The notes below the pieces were generated by a model, which was given only the letters and a program-made list of their open reading frames with translations, was not told the origin of the DNA and searched no databases. A program made the position numbers and the translations under genes. This document shows, in pieces, positions 9,225 through 19,300 of a DNA stretch of 64,000 nucleotides. How positions within the stretch are numbered: the stretch's first letter is position 1; each line of letters opens with the position of its first letter. Location: assembly GCA_030654175.1 (NCBI GenBank), contig JAURXZ010000006.1, positions 215,475-279,474 of the forward strand. Reading direction: 5' to 3'. The stretch is from Bacteroidia bacterium (GTDB lineage: Bacteria; Bacteroidota; Bacteroidia; 2-12-FULL-35-15).

Positions 9225-11678
9225 TTACCTTATCTCCGCTCCTACTTTCTCCTGATACGTTTTTATCAACTTCTCCATTATTTTCTCTATCTGTTTATCT
9301 GTAAGTGTAGCACTTTCATCCTGAAGAGTAAAGCTTAATGCATAAGATTTCTTTTCTGCCGGAAGCTTATCCCCCTGGTACACATCAAAAAGATTTACGT
9401 TTTTTAACATGTTTTTTTCGGTTTGATATGCCAGTTGCTCCAATTGTTCAAACTGAATGGCCTTATCTATCAATAGGGCAAGGTCACGTCTTACTTCTGG
9501 AAATTTAGGAACCTCGGTATACATTATATTGGTTTTCTTCAATCTTTCAATTATAAGATCCCAATTAAAATCAGCATAAAAAACATCTTGTTTGATATCT
9601 GTTAATTTTAGAACAGATCTGTTAACGGTTCCAAATTCAACCAGTGTTTTTTTATTGGAACTAAAACTTAACCCTTGCGAAAAAATATCTGAATCTGACT
9701 CCGCTAACTTTATGTCGTTTATTCCTAATCGTTCAAGAATAGCCTTAACATAGCCTTTCAATGTATAAAAATTAACTGCCTCATTTTTCACATTCCAGCT
9801 TTCCTCTTGTTTACGACCGGAAATAAAGAGCGACAAATGTTTTGTTTCAATATATTTGGTAGCTTCTCCGCCCTTTATGGCCATATACGTTTTTCCAAAT
9901 TCATAGATCTTCAAATCGGCATTTCTACGATTCTGATTATAAGCAATAGTCTCTAAACCACTAAATAAAAGGGTTTGACGTAATGCATTCAGATCACTAC
10001 TCAATGGATTCATCATTAAAACGCTTTTTGAAGGATCCAATGATTTTATTTTAGAAGCGTATTCACTTTTGGTCAATGACAAACCCATCATTTCCGCAAA
10101 ACCATTATTGGATAATATTTCAGAAACAACATTTTGTGTTTTTTCTTTATCCGGTTTTTCAGCAAATTGAATGGATGAATTTAATGTTGTTGGAATTTCA
10201 ATATTGTTGTAACCATAGATCCTTAATATTTCTTCAACCACATCCTGTTCGCGTTGCACATCCACTTTGAATGTTGGAATAGAAAGCAGCAATGCATCAT
10301 TTCCTTCATGCGCAATTTCAATTCCTAATGATATTAAAATATTTTTAACGATCTCCAGATCTATATGCTTACCAATCAGACGGTCGCAATTTTCATAAGA
10401 AAATGGAATTTTACAGTTTTCAATTTTCTTTGGATAAATATCAATAAGGTCAGAGGAGATCTTACCACCAGCAATTTCTTTGATTAAAAGGGCGGCTCGT
10501 TTTAAAGCATATACAGTAATGTTGGGATCTGTTCCACGCTCAAAACGGAAAGATGCATCTGTTTTTAAATTATGTCGTTTTGATGATTTACGAACTGAAG
10601 TTGGACTAAAGTAAGCACTTTCTAAAAACACAGTTGTGGTAGCAGATGTAACGCCCGACTCTATCCCGCCAAACACTCCTGCAATGCACATTGGATTATC
10701 GGCATTACAGATCATCAAATCTTCAGAGGACAATTCGTGCTCTACCAGATCCAATGTTTTGAATTTTACTTTATCGGCTAATTTTTTAACGATAACTTTA
10801 TTTCCATTGATTTTTTTCGCATCAAATGCGTGCATCGGCTGCCCCAACTCATGTAATACATAATTGGTAATATCCACAATATTGTTGATAGGCCTTACAC
10901 CAATTGCTTTCAAACGGTTTTTCAACCATTCAGGGGAATCTCCAACAGTAATTTCAGAAATCACAATTCCGGAATAACGGGGACAAGCATTTGTATCTTC
11001 AACAAGCACTTCAATTTTATAATCTGTATTGTCTATTTCAAATTGACTTACTGATGGTAGTTGAAATTTCGGAGCTTGGAGTCCGGACTTCTTAGTTACA
11101 GTGTTTAATACAGCTGAAAGATCACGCGCCACACCAACGTGCGATGCTGCATCAGCACGATTAGGTGTTAAACCAATTTCCAATACATGATCTTCTTCCA
11201 CCTTAAAATAATCCTTTGCCGGTGTTCCTATTTTTGCAGAAGCATCAAGAACCATAATACCTTCATGCGATGCTCCCAAACCAATTTCATCTTCCGCACA
11301 GATCATTCCTTCAGAAAGTTGCCCGCGAATTTTTGATTTTTTTATTTCAAATGGCTCTCCAACACTTGGATATAACATTGCCCCAATAGTTGCTATCACT
11401 ACTTTTTGTCCGGCAGCTACATTGCTTGCTCCGCAAACAATGGTTAATAAAGTCCCGGTTCCGATATCTACAGTTGTAACACTTAAACGATCAGCATCAG
11501 GATGTTTTTCCTTCGTTATTACTTCGCCAATCACTATCCCGGCCAAGCCCCCCTTAAGAGTTTCAAACTTCTCAATCCCTTCAACTTCTAACCCGCAATC
11601 AGTTAATAACTTACCTGCTTCTTCGGCCGATAGATCCGTATTAATATATTCCTTAAGCCAATTATATGATATTTTCAT
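9225..11678 (-). CDS. pheT: Phenylalanyl-tRNA synthetase beta subunit
   Basis: 817 residues, full length. The order is that of PheT: N-terminal MKISYNWLKEYI, tRNA-binding EMAP-like domain (residues ~40-150), B3/B4 editing domain (~210-400, with ITNYVLHELGQPMHAFD and RRHNLKTDASFRFERG-like segments), B5 domain, catalytic-like core, and the C-terminal ferredoxin-fold anticodon-binding domain (PEVRRDLALLID). Together with PheS, encoded elsewhere, it charges tRNA-Phe and edits Tyr-tRNA-Phe. Confidence 0.97.
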   Translation of the reverse strand: MKISYNWLKEYINTDLSAEEAGKLLTDCGLEVEGIEKFETLKGGLAGIVIGEVITKEKHPDADRLSVTTVDIGTGTLLTIVCGASNVAAGQKVVIATIGAMLYPSVGEPFEIKKSKIRGQLSEGMICAEDEIGLGASHEGIMVLDASAKIGTPAKDYFKVEEDHVLEIGLTPNRADAASHVGVARDLSAVLNTVTKKSGLQAPKFQLPSVSQFEIDNTDYKIEVLVEDTNACPRYSGIVISEITVGDSPEWLKNRLKAIGVRPINNIVDITNYVLHELGQPMHAFDAKKINGNKVIVKKLADKVKFKTLDLVEHELSSEDLMICNADNPMCIAGVFGGIESGVTSATTTVFLESAYFSPTSVRKSSKRHNLKTDASFRFERGTDPNITVYALKRAALLIKEIAGGKISSDLIDIYPKKIENCKIPFSYENCDRLIGKHIDLEIVKNILISLGIEIAHEGNDALLLSIPTFKVDVQREQDVVEEILRIYGYNNIEIPTTLNSSIQFAEKPDKEKTQNVVSEILSNNGFAEMMGLSLTKSEYASKIKSLDPSKSVLMMNPLSSDLNALRQTLLFSGLETIAYNQNRRNADLKIYEFGKTYMAIKGGEATKYIETKHLSLFISGRKQEESWNVKNEAVNFYTLKGYVKAILERLGINDIKLAESDSDIFSQGLSFSSNKKTLVEFGTVNRSVLKLTDIKQDVFYADFNWDLIIERLKKTNIMYTEVPKFPEVRRDLALLIDKAIQFEQLEQLAYQTEKNMLKNVNLFDVYQGDKLPAEKKSYALSFTLQDESATLTDKQIEKIMEKLIKTYQEKVGAEIR

Positions 11679-11848
11679 TTTATGATTTTTTGTTGCCGTC
11701 CATCAAAGACCCAAAGTTTGCTACCCTTTCTTTGCGTTTTTGAGCCTTTGTGGCATTTATTTTTTTTTCATTAACACGAATACAAAACTAAGAAATTAAA
11801 CGATAATAAAAATGTATTAAATAACAGATGATATCCATCATTTAATCC

Positions 11849-11877
11849 TTTGAACTTGTATAATTTGCTTAATTTCG
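11849..11877 (+). promoter_or_regulatory. Promoter of the MutS-like gene
   Basis: -33 TTTG (11849-11852) and -7 TAATTTCG (11870-11877) are 17 bases apart, the Bacteroidota arrangement. The start codon is 48 bases further on. Confidence 0.65.
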
Positions 11878-11925
11878 TTGCCTTTCGCAGATTGATAAGT
11901 ACGCAAGAAAAAATGAAATTTAATT

Positions 11926-13743
11926 ATGGATGATTTAATAGAAATATATAAGAGCAAAATTGTTGAATTTAATAAACAGATCGGCATTCAAAAAAGCAAG
12001 GCTAACCTTGTATTTTATAGCCGATTGATCTTGTTTATTGCTGCAGCAATTACTTTTTTTTACCTGATTGAAAAACATCCGAATCTTTCAATTACCATAA
12101 TTCTGTTAACGGTAATCCTTTTCCTGATCCTTCTGAATATTCAACTAAAAATTGCAAGAGAAATAACATTTTTACAGAACCTGATCAAGGTAAACGAAAT
12201 AGAAATTGATCTGCTGAATAACAATTATGAAAAATTAAATGAAGGTGCTGAATTTATTGATAAGCAGCATAATTTTATTGCCGATCTCGATATTTTCGGA
12301 AAAAGATCCATATTTCAAATCTTAAACAGAACATCCACTTATACAGGTAGAATCAAGCTTGCTGGTTGGCTTTCTAATCCGTTTTTAAATATAAATGAAA
12401 TAACTGAACGTCAGTCAGCCGTTAAAGAGCTTTCTAAAAAACAGGATTGGAGCCAGCATTTTGTTGCTCTGGGTTTTGGAAATACTGAAGGGAAACCTGA
12501 TAAAGACGTGATCAAAGAGTGGTTAGAAGAACCGGCAATTTTTTCTTCTGTAATTTTTAAAATAATAGGATTTGCACTCCCTGCATTAACAATAGTAACC
12601 GGATCACTTTATTTTATAGACCTGTTACCTGCCGGTTATTTTTTACTGCCATTTTTACTTCAGTTGATAATCATTGGTTTCTACACAAAAAAGATCAGTC
12701 AAACTCATGATCGTTTAAGCCGAAGATTCAACTCTATAAATAAATATGTTTCACTTATTGCACATGTAGAATCAGAAAAATTTGAATCTAAAAATTTAAT
12801 AGAATTAAGTTCGGGTTTTGCAAATGGTCCCGAACAGGCAAGTGTGAGCATCGGCAAACTGAAAAAATCAGTTGATATGCTGGATGCACGCATGAACATT
12901 GTCGTTGCAATGCTTCTGAATGGGATTTTTCTTTGGGATATTAATGTGATGAAAAGTATTGAAGGCTGGAAGAAAGATCATAAGGAGAAATTTCTTAAAT
13001 GGATAAACAATATAGGTGAATTTGATGCCTATATAAGCCTTGCATTATATGCTGCCACCAATCCAAACTTTTCCTTTCCGGAAGTGGTAACTGAACCATT
13101 TGTAATTGATACAGAAAATATTGGGCATCCATTATTAAACAAAAATAAACTTGTAAAAAATAATTATCATATTGAAGGAAGCCCTAAAATTGATCTCTTA
13201 ACAGGTGCAAACATGGCCGGGAAAAGTACTTTTTTGCGCACTATAGGAGTTAACCTTACCCTTGCCATGATTGGAGCTCCTGTATGTGCCACAAAATTCA
13301 AATTTACTCCTGTGCTATTATTTACCAGTTTAAGAACCAACGATTCCTTACAGGAAAACGAATCGTTTTTTTATGCTGAGCTCAAACGTTTACAATTGCT
13401 GATCAATCATTACGAAAGTGGTAAAAAAGTATTTTTCTTATTGGATGAGATCTTAAAAGGTACCAATTCTAAGGACCAGCATACCGGTTCAGAAGAGTTG
13501 ATCAAAAAGATCATTAAACTAAATGGCGTTGGCATTGTTGCCACCCATGATGTAGAGCTTTCTATACTGGCAAATCAGTTTCCTGACAATGTGAGAAATT
13601 TATGTTTTGAAATTACCATCAGTGATGACAAATTAAATTTTGATTATAAAATAAAAGATGGTGTTTGCAGAACCATGAATGCTTCTTTTTTGATGAAAAA
13701 AATGGGGATCATAGATCTTTCTCCTTCCACAATCTCAATTTAG
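11926..13743 (+). CDS. Membrane-anchored MutS-family ATPase
   Basis: 605 residues. Two hydrophobic helices lie near the N-terminus (~28-48, ~54-72) and two more in the middle (~206-230, ~238-255). Between and after them is a MutS core-like helical domain, and the C-terminus is a MutS ATPase with Walker A GANMAGKST (residues 426-434), a Q-loop region, Walker B FFLLDEIL and the D-loop/His-switch ATHD. The mismatch-recognition domain I and connector domain II of true MutS are absent. ATP-driven clamp activity is expected; mismatch repair is not. Such membrane MutS homologues are known in Bacteroidota but uncharacterised as far as I know. Single gene with its own promoter. Confidence 0.85.
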   Translation: MDDLIEIYKSKIVEFNKQIGIQKSKANLVFYSRLILFIAAAITFFYLIEKHPNLSITIILLTVILFLILLNIQLKIAREITFLQNLIKVNEIEIDLLNNNYEKLNEGAEFIDKQHNFIADLDIFGKRSIFQILNRTSTYTGRIKLAGWLSNPFLNINEITERQSAVKELSKKQDWSQHFVALGFGNTEGKPDKDVIKEWLEEPAIFSSVIFKIIGFALPALTIVTGSLYFIDLLPAGYFLLPFLLQLIIIGFYTKKISQTHDRLSRRFNSINKYVSLIAHVESEKFESKNLIELSSGFANGPEQASVSIGKLKKSVDMLDARMNIVVAMLLNGIFLWDINVMKSIEGWKKDHKEKFLKWINNIGEFDAYISLALYAATNPNFSFPEVVTEPFVIDTENIGHPLLNKNKLVKNNYHIEGSPKIDLLTGANMAGKSTFLRTIGVNLTLAMIGAPVCATKFKFTPVLLFTSLRTNDSLQENESFFYAELKRLQLLINHYESGKKVFFLLDEILKGTNSKDQHTGSEELIKKIIKLNGVGIVATHDVELSILANQFPDNVRNLCFEITISDDKLNFDYKIKDGVCRTMNASFLMKKMGIIDLSPSTISI

Positions 13744-13765
13744 ATCGGAGAAATAAAATTTCACT

Positions 13766-15271
13766 TCATTTTTTTTCTTTAGGCAGAGTGAAATAAAAAG
13801 TACTCCCTTCACCAAATTTTGATTCTATCCAAATTTTACCATTATGGTGAGCGATGATTTTCTGGGCAATAGCCAATCCTATCCCATTACCCTCATACTC
13901 GGATGCATTATGCAAGCGCTTAAAAACCACAAAAAGCTTACCAATGTCCTGTTGTTCAATACCGATTCCATTGTCCTTAATGGAAAAAACATATTCAGTA
14001 TCTTTTTCTTTAACAGTGATCTCTATTTCCGGTAATACATTTTTCCTATGAAATTTTATGGCATTGCTTATTAAATTTTTGAATACTTGTTTTAATTGTA
14101 TCTTATTTCCTATTATAACAGGCAGATCGGTTGCAGTGATTTTTGCATTGCTTTCTTTTATGGATGCTCCCATTTCATCAAGTACTTCTTTTAAAACAGC
14201 ATTACAATCAACAGCTAAAAATGTAGTTGGCATTTCTAATCTTGAATAGTCCAGCAAGTCTTTAATCAGGTTTTGCATTTTGGAGGTTGCAGCTAAAACA
14301 AATTCAAGATATTGATTCGTGTCTGTACCACATTTTCCAGAGATCTTTTTGTCAATAAGTCCAACAAAATTAGAAATGGTTTGAAGCGGTTCCTGCAAAT
14401 CGTGTGATGCAATAAAAACAAACTGTTCAAGTTGCTTATTAGACATGATTAACTCTTTTGTCCGTTTTTCTTTCTCTTCGATTTGAAGAACAAGCTCTTT
14501 ATTGGTATGAAATAGTTCTTCCGATTTTTGTTTTATCTCAGATTCAGCCTTTCTTCGTTTGGTAACGTCTCGGGTTATTTGGGAGTAACCCTGAAAGGCA
14601 TTGTTTTCATCATACATTGCTGTTAATATAACATCCGCAAAAAATTTCGCCCCATCTTTACGAACCCGCCACCCCTCACTCTCAAATCTCCCCTCTTCTT
14701 TCGCAATTTTCAAATCCCGTTCCGGTTCTTTGCTAATTATATCATCTTCAGTGTACAGTACAGAAATATGTTTACCTATAATTTCCTTTGCCGAATATCC
14801 ATTAATTCGTTCTGCACCAATATTCCAAGATTGAATAAAGCCATTGGCATCAAGCCTGATAATTGCAAAGTCCTTTACATTTTCTACTACCAGACGAAAC
14901 CGTCTTTCACTTTCTTTTAATTGTTTTATGTTGTTTTCTAATTCTTCACCCAAAGTGTTTAAACCCAAAGCAATTGCATCCAACTCATCTCGATTTTCGC
15001 TCACTACAATTCTCTGCGAAAAATCCATCATCGTAAATTTTAAAAGAACTTCTACTATTTCATTTGTTTTTTGTTTACTTCCTTCAATATAAGATAATTT
15101 ACCTGCAATCTCTTCACCCAATGTATTCAGACCTACTATAATAGCATCCAACTCATCTTTTCCCTCTGAAAAACTTGAACGTGCGTTAAAATCAAATTTC
15201 AGAAATTTTAAAATCATGTCTAAAATCTGTTGTACCCGTTCATCTTGAATATATTTTTTTTCGAGTTCCAT
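13766..15271 (-). CDS. PAS-domain sensor histidine kinase
   Basis: 501 residues if it starts at the Met at 15271 (MELEKKYIQDE); the frame is open to an ATG at 15322 inside a short tandem repeat. The N-terminus holds two similar ~56-residue modules, each ending in ELDAI..GLNTLGEE. One PAS domain (~125-240) follows, then a coiled coil, HisKA with the phosphate-accepting His in FIASHDLQEPL, and HATPase_c with NLISNAIKF, DNGIGI and GNGIGLAIA. No membrane helix is present, so it senses an internal signal. No response regulator is next to it; the small gene upstream at 15777 may be its partner. Confidence 0.92.
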   Translation of the reverse strand: MELEKKYIQDERVQQILDMILKFLKFDFNARSSFSEGKDELDAIIVGLNTLGEEIAGKLSYIEGSKQKTNEIVEVLLKFTMMDFSQRIVVSENRDELDAIALGLNTLGEELENNIKQLKESERRFRLVVENVKDFAIIRLDANGFIQSWNIGAERINGYSAKEIIGKHISVLYTEDDIISKEPERDLKIAKEEGRFESEGWRVRKDGAKFFADVILTAMYDENNAFQGYSQITRDVTKRRKAESEIKQKSEELFHTNKELVLQIEEKEKRTKELIMSNKQLEQFVFIASHDLQEPLQTISNFVGLIDKKISGKCGTDTNQYLEFVLAATSKMQNLIKDLLDYSRLEMPTTFLAVDCNAVLKEVLDEMGASIKESNAKITATDLPVIIGNKIQLKQVFKNLISNAIKFHRKNVLPEIEITVKEKDTEYVFSIKDNGIGIEQQDIGKLFVVFKRLHNASEYEGNGIGLAIAQKIIAHHNGKIWIESKFGEGSTFYFTLPKEKK

Positions 15272-15316
15272 TGATTTTAATAATTTACTGGTTAATTTGA
15301 ATTGGCAGATTTCGCA

Positions 15317-15347
15317 ATTCATATATTCATATATTCATATATTCATA
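15317..15347. repeat. 8-bp tandem repeat at the kinase start
   Basis: Nearly four copies of attcatat. On the minus strand each copy supplies an ATG (ATGAATAT), so several overlapping start codons in different frames precede the sensor kinase. Copy number could vary by slippage. Confidence 0.85.
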
Positions 15348-15381
15348 AAAACTTCTTAAAACAGACCGATTCGTTTTTCGT

Positions 15382-15777
15382 TTATTTACAATATTGAAAT
15401 AACCATTCTTTTGCATCCATCTCATTGTTAAACATTTTTAAAGGATACGGAGGAGGTTTTAAATTAAAGAACAAGTTGGCTAGCATTTTCGCAAAAGCTG
15501 AGTCGGCAATTATTGCAGCTGCTTTAATTATTTTTGGCAACTCTTCGGCAGCATATTGGCGAACCTCTCTGGAACTGGGCGAAGAGTTGGTTACATCTAA
15601 CACCATGCAAAATTTTTTATCACCAAATATTTTTTTAAATTCTTCAACTGATTTTTGGGTTTCTTCAAGAGTTTGTGCTGGAACTTTTTTAGAGATGGAA
15701 TAGAGTATTCCTCCTTCACCAACCCATAAGGTTGCTGTCCGCGTTTCAATTAATTTAGCATTTTCAGGAGGTTTCAT
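15382..15777 (-). CDS. Small STAS/SEC14-like domain protein (DUF7793-type)
   Basis: 131 residues, no signal peptide. The pattern (a beta strand with WVGEGGILYSISKK, a helix, GDKKFCMVLDVTNSSPSSREVRQYAAEELPKIIKAAAIIADSAFAKMLANLFF, and a C-terminal NEMDAKEWLFQY) is that of the STAS-like proteins often found beside Bacteroidota histidine kinases. It precedes the kinase by about 60 bases on the same strand, so an operon and a regulatory partnership are likely. Family name is from memory of the pattern. Confidence 0.7.
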   Translation of the reverse strand: MKPPENAKLIETRTATLWVGEGGILYSISKKVPAQTLEETQKSVEEFKKIFGDKKFCMVLDVTNSSPSSREVRQYAAEELPKIIKAAAIIADSAFAKMLANLFFNLKPPPYPLKMFNNEMDAKEWLFQYCK

Positions 15778-16390
15778 AATTTTAAATTTATTGTTTAAAT
15801 TTATTTATGGATATTATTTTCGGTAAGCCCGCCATGATCTATTCAACAATCGAGTCAATGCTTTTTCAAGCATAAAACCTGAAATAGTTTCAACACCATT
15901 TGCTGAAAATAACAGACCAACGGAGCAAATAATAAGCCCATGTAACAAGCTATGATGTAATACAGGTAATTAAAAATTTATGCCAGAAGGTTCATTATTA
16001 AACAACCTTCACAACAATAATGGTTTTAAATTTCTTTTTAATCTAATCTTTTTTGAACGAAGAAGGGCCAATACCTTAAAAGTGGAAGTGGGCGATATTT
16101 TTAGCACCGAGTAAATTCGTTAAATGTTGCAATTTTTTTTGGACCCCAACTATTCTTATTTGTGACTAAGAATATTAGCATCTTAACGAAAAGTAAATGG
16201 AATCAGTAAATTGTCTGTATAATTTCGAATAAAAATTATTAGGATGAAAATATTGATACTCTTAACATTTTAAAAATTGAATTTTCTTGCTCTAAAATAG
16301 TTTGGGCAATTCCAAATTTTGGTTTATCAATCGAACGAGAGAAGGAAAATTTTTAAAATGAAATAAGGTAAAAATATAATTTCTCCTATC
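15778..16390. other. 613-bp gap without a clear gene
   Basis: On the minus strand 15814-15969 is open for 51 codons (…GLLFSANGVETISGFMLEKALTRLLNRSW…) but has no start codon before a late Met; it may be a gene remnant or chance. A possible -7 element TAATTTCG lies at 16220-16227 and would serve the large gene at 16391. A nine-residue frame at 16244-16273 follows it. The rest shows nothing recognisable. Confidence 0.4.
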
Positions 16391-19300
16391 ATGAAAAAAA
16401 TAATTCTAATCAGTTTGTGCTTACTGTTTGCTTTATACACAGCATCCGCTCAAAGCTGGCAATGGTCAAAAAAAATCACTCAATCAGAATTTAATAGCCA
16501 TTTTGGCTTTAGTAAGGGACTTGAAACTGATAAAAATGGAAATATTTTTTCTTATGGCGCTAATTATAGTACTTCAACTGATACAATAGGTTCGTATTTG
16601 CAATGTTATTCCAGTAATGGAGTATTGCTTTTTTCAAAACAGTGGGAAATCCCCTTTCATATTCAAAAGATGGATTACGATGGCAATGATTATTTCTACT
16701 TTGCCGGGAAATTTTTTGGTACACAAACAATTGATGGTATCACCATTGTTAGTCAGGGAAATGAAGATGGAGTGATCGGCAAGATGGATTTAGCTGGAAA
16801 TATTATATGGATGAAAACTTTTGGAGGAGGAGGTTCGGATGGCGCTCTCGGTATTTGTTTAATTCCTGGTGATGCCAGTATATATGTTACAGGTGGTATT
16901 AAAGATACTTTGTTTTTTAATAATTCTTTCGAATCAGTAAATCAGCAATCAGCAATTATTTGTCAATATTCCGCAGAGGGTGAACTTATTCGTCACAAGT
17001 TATATGATTTTATACCTCAAAGGGATATTGAATACCGCAATTGCGGTGTGGAAATAAGTTACAAAACGGGAAATATCTACGTGTTAATGGACCGTGATGG
17101 TGTTCAGTGGTATGGAGATACAATAAATGCTTCCGATGAAGGGAGATATGTTATAAAATTGAATTCTAATCTTGATACCATATGGTCTACTTTTATTATC
17201 AGTGATGCATGTTATTATGGATGGTCTTGCAATAGTTTAAGTGTTGCAGCAAATGGAGATGCATATGTTTCAAGAGAATGCAGCGGTAAATACGGAGGTA
17301 CAGCTGAATTATTAAGGCTGAATGCAAATACCGGTAACATAAGTTGGAATTTAGTCAATCATGATGGGTTTTACACCGATGTATTTATTGATTCCAACAC
17401 GGTTTACCTTATCGGGAATGAAGGAGCTAACGGTTGTCCTTGTGAAGAAAATCACCCAGGATATTATGTAATAAAAAAAATTAATGACAACAATATTGTA
17501 GTAGGAGAAACAAGAATTTCCACGGTATACTTATCTAATATTTGCAAAAGTTCATCCGGAAATATTTTTGTTACCGGTCGCATTAATGAAAAACAAACAA
17601 TTATAGGTCCAGATACTATTTTAGCGGACAGCCTTCAAAGCGGAGACTATTATTATTATTATGGAAAGTTTTTGTCAAAGCTAAGTGATATTAATTGCAT
17701 TGTTCCAACTGTTTCTGTTTCCGCACCGGATGTGTTCAGTCATTATTATTCGCTTTGTCATGGGGATACTGCTTCCTTAACTGTAAATCCAACTGTAGGA
17801 AGTTTTAATTGGTCGAACGGCAGCACCGGCCTTCAGACAAATGTAGGAAGTACGGGTAACTATTGTGTATCAAACATCCAACCTAATGGATGCATTGCTT
17901 ATTCTTTACCGGTTTCTGTTATCGTAAATGAAAACATTAATTCGCATAAAATATGCATGGTTACCTATAATAAAACTACACATAAAAATACAATTGTGGT
18001 AAAATATGATGATTACAATAATTCTGAAGACATAAAACAGATCAATTTATTTAAAAAAGATGGAAATTCCATAGTACCGGTTAGTTCAACAACGACTGGT
18101 AATATTACATGGGGAACTGTATTTACCGACCATACTTCAGTAGCGGATTCGGTTTCAGTGGAATATTATATTTCAACTATTGATACATGCGATACTGAAT
18201 CTGCATTAAGTTTAATGCATAAATCCATTTTTTTAGATGTTTATAAGAATTTTAATAATAAAAATGTGCTTAACTGGAATGCATCTATTGGTAATCCAGT
18301 CACCGGTTATCGAATCTGGAGGGGCACCACAGAAAACACACTTACCATTTATGATTCAGTAAATGCTCCGCTAACAACTTATACAGAGCAAAACAGTTCA
18401 ATCATCCATTATTTCTACCGGATCGAAACTATCAATCAATATTCCGGTTGTTATGTAGATGGAGTAGCTTATTATTCTTCACGCTCAAATATTGCGAACG
18501 ATAATATTATACAAACAATTCCTCTTGTCCTTTCACAAACACATTCCGATGTATTATGCCATGGTCAATGCACGGGTTCTGTAATACTCAGTGCCAGCGG
18601 AGGTTTTCCTCCATATACTTACAGTGGTTTAACCACCGGACTTTGCATGGGCACCTATTTTTATTCTGTCACGGATTCAAACGATAGCATTGCAACAACA
18701 ACAGTAACAATTAATCAAGGAGTTGCAATTACTGCAATCGCATCTGCTATACCTGTTGAGGTTTGTGCAGGCAGCTGTTCCGATTTAGCTATAAGCGTGA
18801 CAGGTGGCACTCCAGGCTATACGTATTTATGGATGCCGGGAAGTTTAACAAGTGCAACACCCAACATCTGTCCTGCCGAAACCACAACCTACACTTGTAC
18901 TGTAGAGGATTCGAACGCATGTTCTCAAAATACATTGTTAATAGTAACTGTAAATGCTTTGCCTAACGTAACCATGATTGCAACTGACACAATAACCAGC
19001 ATTAACGGGAATACAGATTTACTCACAGGAACACCGGCAGGAGGAATATTCTCAGGAACAGGAGTGAGCGGAACAAACTTTGACCCTTCGGTTGCAGGTT
19101 TAGGAACATGGCTTGTCACTTATACATATACTGATGAAAATGGATGTATAAATACCGCAACAACAAATATTACTGTGAACACTGCCGAACCCACTCCACT
19201 TGTCCTTTCACAAACACATACCGATGTATCATGCCATGGTCAATGCACGGGTTCAGTAATACTCAGTGCAAGCGGAGGTTTACCTCCATATACTTATAGC

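Noticed and set aside
16244..16273. Nine-codon frame MKILILLTF before the large T9SS gene, as a leader peptide
   Set aside because: Too short to judge, no attenuator structure is visible after it, and the sequence may be the debris of a signal peptide.
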